Assembly (NCBI GenBank): GCA_964030475.1
Contig: CAXIPT010000001.1
Span: forward strand, 15,904,559-15,968,558
Origin: Tethya wilhelma
Lineage: Eukaryota > Porifera > Demospongiae > Tethyida > Tethyidae
DNA length: 64,000 bases
Reading direction: 5' to 3'
Made by a program: the position numbers and the translations under genes. The notes beneath the pieces are model-generated. The model made no database searches, was not told the origin of the DNA, and worked only from the letters and a program-made list of their open reading frames with translations. Each line of letters begins with the position of its first letter. Position 1 is the first letter of the stretch. This document shows positions 58,764-64,000 of the stretch, piece by piece.

Positions 58764-59768
58764 ATGGCTACTGTTTCCATTGAAAACAAGAGAGACTCAC
58801 TCTGGGTGTTTGGTTATGGATCTCTAATCTGGAAGCCTAACTTTCCCTATGAAGACAAGGTGGTGGGTCACATCAAGGGATACAAGAGAAGGTTCTGGCA
58901 GGGGAGTACTGACCATAGAGGAATACCTGGAGCAGTAAGTGTATTAAGTTAAGGGGTGGGGAAAGAAACAAACATTATTTTGATGTGGTATCTGCATCTG
59001 CATGTCAGAAAGCCACAGGGTATAGATTTATGTATTTTCACTCATCACACATAGTCTGGTGCCCAGAAAAAAGAGTCTGGACACTAGACTAAATCAAACA
59101 GGGGGGGTTACATAAAATCACACACACACACACAGCCAGGGAGAGTTGTGACTTTAATTCAACAGGCAAAGGTAAGTACACACACAAAAAAAGGCTGAGC
59201 ATCATTGCCATAATTAAAAGCCATTCATGACTGTTATCAACAATTTGTTTCTTCCTCCTTTATTGAATAGGAAGAAACCTGGGGCATTGCCTACAAAGCT
59301 CAACCCCAGGATGTTCCTGAAGTGATGTCCTACTTGAACCACCGGGAGAAGGGTGGCTACACAACACACGAGGTGGTCTTCTACCCACACAAAGGCTCCT
59401 CTTCAAGCCCTCTTCAGCCCTTTCACACACTGGTATACATTGGTACAGAGTTGAATCCAAACTATCTAGGCCCTGCGCCAATTGAAGACATTGCCAAGCA
59501 AGTGGTTGACTCAAGAGGACCTTCTGGGTGTAATACTGAGTATGTGTTGAAGCTGGCCGAATCAATGAGGGTAAACTTTCCATCCGTACATGATGGACAT
59601 TTGTTCAGTCTCGAGAGTCAGGTCAAAGTGATTCTGGAGAGTCGGCTGAAGATTAAGATCGATATAAATATTGAGGTGAACGATTTTCCGTTTGAGAGGG
59701 ATGAAAAGTGTACCTGTAATTTCTGTATTAGTAAGCAACCAAGAACATCATACCATGAACAGAAATGA
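58764..59768 (+). CDS. ChaC-type gamma-glutamylcyclotransferase, copy D
   Basis: Complete three-exon gene: 58764-58934 ([20 protein letters not shown]), 59136-59171 ([12 protein letters not shown]; acceptor inside a short CA tract) and 59271-59768 ([39 protein letters not shown]). The tail has [11 protein letters not shown]. All family motifs, including the YLNHRE catalytic Glu, are present. Shares exon-intron structure with A and B, so the array arose by tandem duplication. Confidence 0.9.
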
Positions 59769-59974
59769 GATTGAGAATGATTGACATAATTGTGCACAAT
59801 GTGCATTCTCATAGCATTTGGTTTTATATGATTTTACTATAGATAGTCCACAGGGACAACTGACAGACATGCAAGCTTCAATTTTGATCATTATTTATTT
59901 TTTACTTCTGCTCATCATAAATTTTATTATAATTATTCCTTATCAAGACTATTGGAGCCAACTATGCAATACAG

Positions 59975-61212
59975 TTAGTGAAGTTTGTGTATCCTAAACA
60001 CCTTAACATCCTCGACTTCTCTCCACACTTCTACCACTTCCGAACTAAACACCTGAGTCTCGTGAAGTAGTGTAAAGAACCTATCATCTCTATCGTACCT
60101 GCGTTTACAAGAGAAATAGATGACTGTGTCCTTGCTACTCAGTTCTACAAGTGTCTTTATCAAGAGAGGGTACGTCTCCTCGATATAGATCACATCAGCA
60201 GCGAGAATGACATCAAAAGGTGGTCTATAGTTGGTGACATCAGTGCCCCATTCTAGTTTCGAGACACTTATGTTACGATGGTGAAGATGGTGGATGTTGA
60301 GTTTCAAGTTAGTTTCGGCTGGTCCAGGATTCTTATCAGTAACAACCACACTTTCAGCTCCTACAGAGGAGAGGAATTGACACAGTTATGAATAGGAGAG
60401 GGGGTAAAAATGTACTTTTACCATATACCGACATTGTTCCTTCAAAGTGGAGAAGGAGCCTGGGAATGAGGCTACTCCTACATATTTACCTAATGAACTG
60501 GCCACCATTCCCACCAAGCCTGTTCCAGCACCTAGTTCAATGACTCTCTTGCCAGCTAGAACAGAAGGCTCAAGCGTCTCCAAGTAGTGAGAGAGATGAA
60601 GTGCCTACACAAGGAAAGATAACATACAGTAACTGTTATGAAATACAAGATGAGTACATATTCAGTACACTATTATTACTATGGTCCACTTACAGCTTCC
60701 CATACAACAGAAGCAACACCAATGTCATTCCATTGCTGTACTATTGTCCACCTTTTACCAGAAAATTCAAACGTCCGTTTCCTTTTGCTGAACATTGGGA
60801 GTATCTTTGAAGTCGGTTCGTAAGGCACTAGTTGGTATTGACTTGGATCAGATATTGTTGTTTGGGCCAGATTCTCAACGTTATGACTAGTAGAATGAGT
60901 TAGCTTTGAACATGCTCTTTCACTTTCAGTTTGTTCAGTCTCCACACCATCATCACACAAAATGGGATTGTTTTTAGTGTGTGTGCATATTGAGTCACAT
61001 TGCTTAGACGTTATTGTATCATGAGATCCACTATTGAGGTTCGTTTCATATACAGGAGTATTTTGTTTATTGCATTGCTGTCCAAATTCCTTGGATGGTG
61101 ATGGACAGCAATATGTTGATGATAGGGATTCATGGTTTGAAGAAACATTCATTGCTGGTAGACAAAGCAGAAGACAAACACAGGAAATGGAAGACAGCAA
61201 TCCTCTGGCCAT
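59975..61212 (-). CDS. METTL21-like protein lysine methyltransferase
   Basis: Seven-beta-strand SAM-dependent methyltransferase of the METTL21 group, whose members methylate chaperones or translation factors. Exon 1 (61212-60694) has a long, low-similarity N-terminus with a hydrophobic start (LLSSISCVCLLLCLPAM) and then FEFSGKRWTIVQQW. Exon 2 (60604-60490) holds motif I, VIELGAGTGLVG. The last exon (about 60359-59975) has VVVTDKNPG, DVILAADVIYIEETYPLLIK and a C-terminal FRIHKLH. Whether the N-terminal hydrophobic segment is translated is unclear. A GTAAGT donor at 61244 just upstream suggests another 5' exon could exist. The substrate cannot be told from sequence. Confidence 0.8.
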
Positions 61213-61448
61213 CCAACAAACATGAGAATCATTACATGACTTACAGTAGTGTCCAATACAGTGCGAGTGGACAAAGGCTTCTTTTAATGCTCAACGTTGG
61301 TGTGCATTTATTGGAATTCTTCAGGTGGGCATTAATTTGAAAATATGACATCATTGTGGCTGACTCATCAGATCAACGTGACATATGAGCTGACTGTATG
61401 TAATTTAAGTTAAAGACCAAACTGGCTAGCCTACGTCCAAGACGACGA
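61213..61448. promoter_or_regulatory. Divergent spacer, METTL21-like / syntaxin-5
   Basis: About 236 bp between the divergent genes (more if syntaxin-5 starts at 61626). Contains GGTGGGCATTAATT (61324-61337), a motif also found near several intron ends in this window. Confidence 0.4.
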
Positions 61449-61890
61449 GTGTATCCTCCAACAGATTCTTACGTGAACACAAGCACGCCTTCTTCCTCTT
61501 CCCTAACAGTGAACAGGAGTCTGTCGTACCCTAGTTCTCTCTCCTCCTCCTCCTCCCCTTCTTCCTTTCAGCCTGATCTCTCTGCCACCACTGGTCACCC
61601 TGTCCGTCAACCTCAGCCCAATACAATGACTGGTAGAGATAGAACAGGGGAGTTCACATCTGTGGTGCGCTCACTACAGTCCTATCAGGTAGGACTCGTG
61701 AGTATGTCACCACACCCAAATATTCATTGTGTTTGATTTACCAATTATTGTAGGCTCCACAGAGAACTGTTAGACAAAGACAGAACATGGGGCCATCAGA
61801 AGTGATGCGAGCTGCAAAGTGAGTGTGTGGGGTTTTTAGTTTACATGATTCCTTTTACTGCACACCCACGTGCCCACACACACACACACA

Positions 61891-61929
<39 letters not shown>

Positions 61930-61982
61930 GCATTGGTTATGATATCAGCTGTACTTGTACGAAGCTGGAGAAACTCACAGAA
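61449..61982 (+). CDS. STX5: Syntaxin-5, N-terminal part, truncated by assembly join
   Basis: Qa-SNARE for ER-to-Golgi and intra-Golgi fusion. Exon 1 includes a Ser/Pro-rich leader (YPPTDSYVNTS) and MTGRDRTGEFTSVVRSLQSY, which corresponds to the syntaxin-5 N-terminal peptide that binds Sly1. Exon 2 (61754-61818) is APQRTVRQRQNMGPSEVMRA, and exon 3 (61928-) is RIGYDISCTCTKLEKLTE, the first helix of the Habc domain. The sequence stops at an n (61983); SNARE motif and anchor are absent. The ATG at 61626 matches the short-isoform start of vertebrate syntaxin-5. The upstream leader has no ATG before an in-frame stop, so a further exon or the 61626 start is needed. Confidence 0.85.
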
Positions 61983-61983
61983 N

Positions 61984-62012
<29 letters not shown>
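61879..62012. repeat. (CA)n and (TG)n tracts flanking an assembly join
   Basis: A CA tract ends at the acceptor of syntaxin-5 exon 3 (61927). An n at 61983 is followed immediately by a TG tract. The opposite repeat orientation and the two truncated genes indicate that unrelated contigs were joined here. Confidence 0.85.
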
Positions 62013-62015
<3 letters not shown>

Positions 62016-62055
62016 ATGTGTGTACGTGTGTGATAGATTGTATGTTGTAGACTAC

Positions 62056-63412
62056 TCACTCGTAGTGTCTGTTGTTTTCATTAAACATCAAGTTAAGTTC
62101 AATCCCTGCCTTGCAACACAGTTGATATCTGAAAAAAAAAGATAATAGTTTTACAGTACTTACTTGAACCAAACATACTATACAAAATAGAGTGGGAAAG
62201 GCAGGCTCCTTACTGTGAATATGTTTTCCCACATGTAGTGAGTATGTAGTGCATTCCTGTAAAATGGATACAAAATAAAAAAGATACGTAGAAGACATAG
62301 GTGCCAAGGAGTCAAGGAGACTAATTCACTAATAATTATTGACAGCAACAAAACCAATGTTCCAAATTACAATTGGTTACACACTAGATCATTTCCCCAT
62401 GCAAGTGTTCCATACCTACAGTTGAAGCAAGCTTCAACCATTTCTTGTCCTGACCATCTGTGACAAGAAAAATATTCGAAGCATTTACTTTTTTCATCCA
62501 CGTATTGTACAGCAGAGGTAGTCGCTTGTCGTGATACTTGTGTGTAGTTCTGAGAGTCATCATTATGTTGTTTCCCCTTTTCTCAAACAAAGTAAGGTTT
62601 CTATATGGTCTATTTGAGTCGTATTCCACCAATATTTCAGGTTCTAATGGTTTTTTAACAATCTTCGGTCCACCTGGACCGGTTTGGAGTTCAAACTGAT
62701 TCATATCAATATATGGTTGCTTCTGGTCTAGCTCTACTTCAGAGGGATAACCTTTTTCAAGAATTCCAAAATCAAGATCACCTTCATCACGATGATGTTG
62801 TTGGTTTGCCACCTCATCTTGAACTTTTTGCTCTTGGTAACTACTATAATCATCATCCTCATACTGATGTACAACACCTGCTTGTGGTGGCTGATGAAAG
62901 ACATTTGACTCTCTTTTCACTATTTCTTTAGCTCCAGCTGCCACTGGTAGATTGTGACTGTCTGGATTCTTTGGTTTAGACTTCTTGGCTGAGCCAGACA
63001 AAGAGGGAGGTTCTGGGACATGTAATGGTTTGTTGTTCTCATTTGGCACGTTTGGAGACACAACAACATTTGGTGGTTTAATTGCTATGTTAGCTTCTTT
63101 GCCTGTGTCTAAAAGTTGTGCTGCTAAGTTTTCCTTTGTCTTGTCATTCCGTGAAGACATTTTCACAAAGGAATTGTGCATACGTTCAAAGTTTTCTTGG
63201 TCAATATAAAACATATCGTGCACACTGTCAAAACGTTTCATCTGAAATTGTGGCAAATTTTCAAACTCCACCTTTTCGTAGCCATTGTGTACCCATGAGT
63301 ATGGGATACGCTGCTTATTGTGTACATGGAGAATGACAATGTACTCAAACAGTCCAGCTATGACCAGACACATTATAATGATGACGAGTGCTTTGGCTCC
63401 GATGTACTTCAT
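62056..63412 (-). CDS. Second Fringe-like glycosyltransferase, 5' part
   Basis: ATG 63412 starts MKYIGAKALVIIIMCLVIAG, a type II signal anchor. A polar stem of about 240 residues follows. The Fringe domain begins NNIMMTLRTTHKYHDKRLPL and FLVTDGQDKKW. Exon 1 ends at 62416 (CTGTAG|GTATGG) at the same codon position as in the 48223 gene. Exon 2 (about 62129-62056) is YQLCCKAGIELNLMFNENNR and ends at a GTGAGT donor; the small exon between these two in the 48223 gene was not found here. The exon with the DDD motif and the rest of the domain are missing, because the assembly join at 61983 intervenes. A paralogue, not a copy, of the 48223 gene. Confidence 0.82.
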
Positions 63413-64000
63413 AATTCAAAAATGCTATTCCTGCGGGAATGTATATAGAATGTCACTAAGTAAAGTGGTATTTAGTCTTGAGTCTCCCAAACATTTCGAT
63501 TTCAAAAATAAACACCATTAACCATTGAACCACTATATAGAAACATCTGAGGTCAGAAAAAATGCGACTACATTTCATGGAAAGCTAACAGCTGCAATTT
63601 TACATTTAAGGATGCAGTAGCCCAACACAAAAACAATTCTGACTTTTGATAAGGCTCAGCATATAACTATACAGACATACATATACGTAATATAGGTATA
63701 CACTTGGGAGGATTGGAAGCCACAGACCCAATGATCTGATCAGGGGAAGCATGCATAGATTAACTTGAGGTTTGAACTTTCCACTGCATATACCCATTCA
63801 CACAAACCACCAAACAACAACAGTTGTGACTGCATAAATTATCAACAACTGACACTCACTGGGCAAGAAGACATGCAAAGTGGTAGCCATACCTTGGGCT
63901 TGTGTGGGCAAAGGACGAAATTTAGAGATTATTATGTATGTCTGTATTGTAGTTTGGAAGAACAGCACACACAAAAAACATGGCTTTATGAAGATATCCA
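63413..64000. other. Right flank, no gene seen
   Basis: Upstream region of the second Fringe-like gene. AT-rich with no ORF of recognisable content and no clear repeat. Confidence 0.5.

Larger units (their letters stand above)
55528..59356. repeat. About 1.91-kb tandem duplication over ChaC genes, with two assembly n
   Basis: 55528-57436 and 57438-59356 are copies: 3' half of gene B plus 5' half of gene C, then B' plus the 5' half of D. Joins at 57437 and 58521 are n, and the second lies in a poly-G run. Substitutions of about one per 50-100 bp are seen, consistent with alleles or recent duplication. Confidence 0.88.

Noticed and set aside
61213..61340. Cys-rich segment (CIGHYCKSCND) upstream of the METTL21-like start
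   Set aside because: In frame but preceded by a stop with no ATG, and overlapped by a GTAAGT donor; not enough to call a zinc-binding exon.

Overview
This is a eukaryotic, intron-rich animal genomic window, not bacterial. The gene set (MARK/PAR-1 kinase, TANGO1, ERO1, Fringe-type glycosyltransferases, ARV1, ChaC, syntaxin-5, COQ6) is metazoan. The AT-rich intergenic DNA, short GT-AG introns, dense CA/CT microsatellites, palindromic MITE-like elements and a local array of Frizzled-like receptors with unusual architecture suggest an early-branching animal, most likely a demosponge (Amphimedon-like). That organism call is inference. Single 'n' characters at 7433, 45860, 50639, 57437, 58521 and 61983 mark draft-assembly joins, and several exact duplications abut them.

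Layout. 1-2424: tandemly duplicated non-coding DNA. 3220-12580 (+): MARK/PAR-1 kinase with kinase, UBA and KA1 domains and a duplicated spacer exon. 13912-22318 (-): TANGO1/MIA3-like ER-exit-site protein with a 1.34-kb tandem duplication of four coiled-coil exons. 23080-26651 (+): ERO1, head-to-head with TANGO1. 26934-45033 (-): four Frizzled-like 7TM receptor loci (A, B, D, E), two of which lack the cysteine-rich domain (CRD) and two of which carry in-frame stops; locus B spans a repeat-rich interval (30700-35829) that also holds a small candidate secreted-protein gene and an orphan PGAP2-like exon. 45313-48042 (-): COQ6. 48223-51815 (+): long-stem Fringe-like enzyme. 52008-53542 (-): ARV1. 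53609-59768 (+): tandem ChaC gamma-glutamylcyclotransferases, partly scrambled by assembly. 59975-61212 (-): METTL21-like methyltransferase. 61449-61982 (+): 5' part of syntaxin-5, cut by an assembly join. 62056-63412 (-): 5' part of a second Fringe-like gene, cut by the same join.

How the genes fit together. Many products act in the early secretory pathway: TANGO1 (cargo export), ERO1 (oxidative folding), ARV1 (ER sterol/GPI homeostasis), the PGAP2-like exon (GPI remodelling), syntaxin-5 (ER-Golgi fusion), Fringe-like enzymes (Golgi glycosylation) and ChaC (glutathione turnover). Whether this is more than chance is not shown. Four gene pairs are head-to-head with short shared upstream regions (TANGO1/ERO1, COQ6/Fringe-like, ARV1/ChaC, METTL21-like/syntaxin-5). 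The most distinctive locus is the Frizzled-like array: the 7TM core is conserved while the CRD is present or absent. The CRD exon of the intact member contains a GT donor, in the correct phase, at exactly the point where a sister gene's exon now ends, which suggests a simple route to CRD-less receptors.
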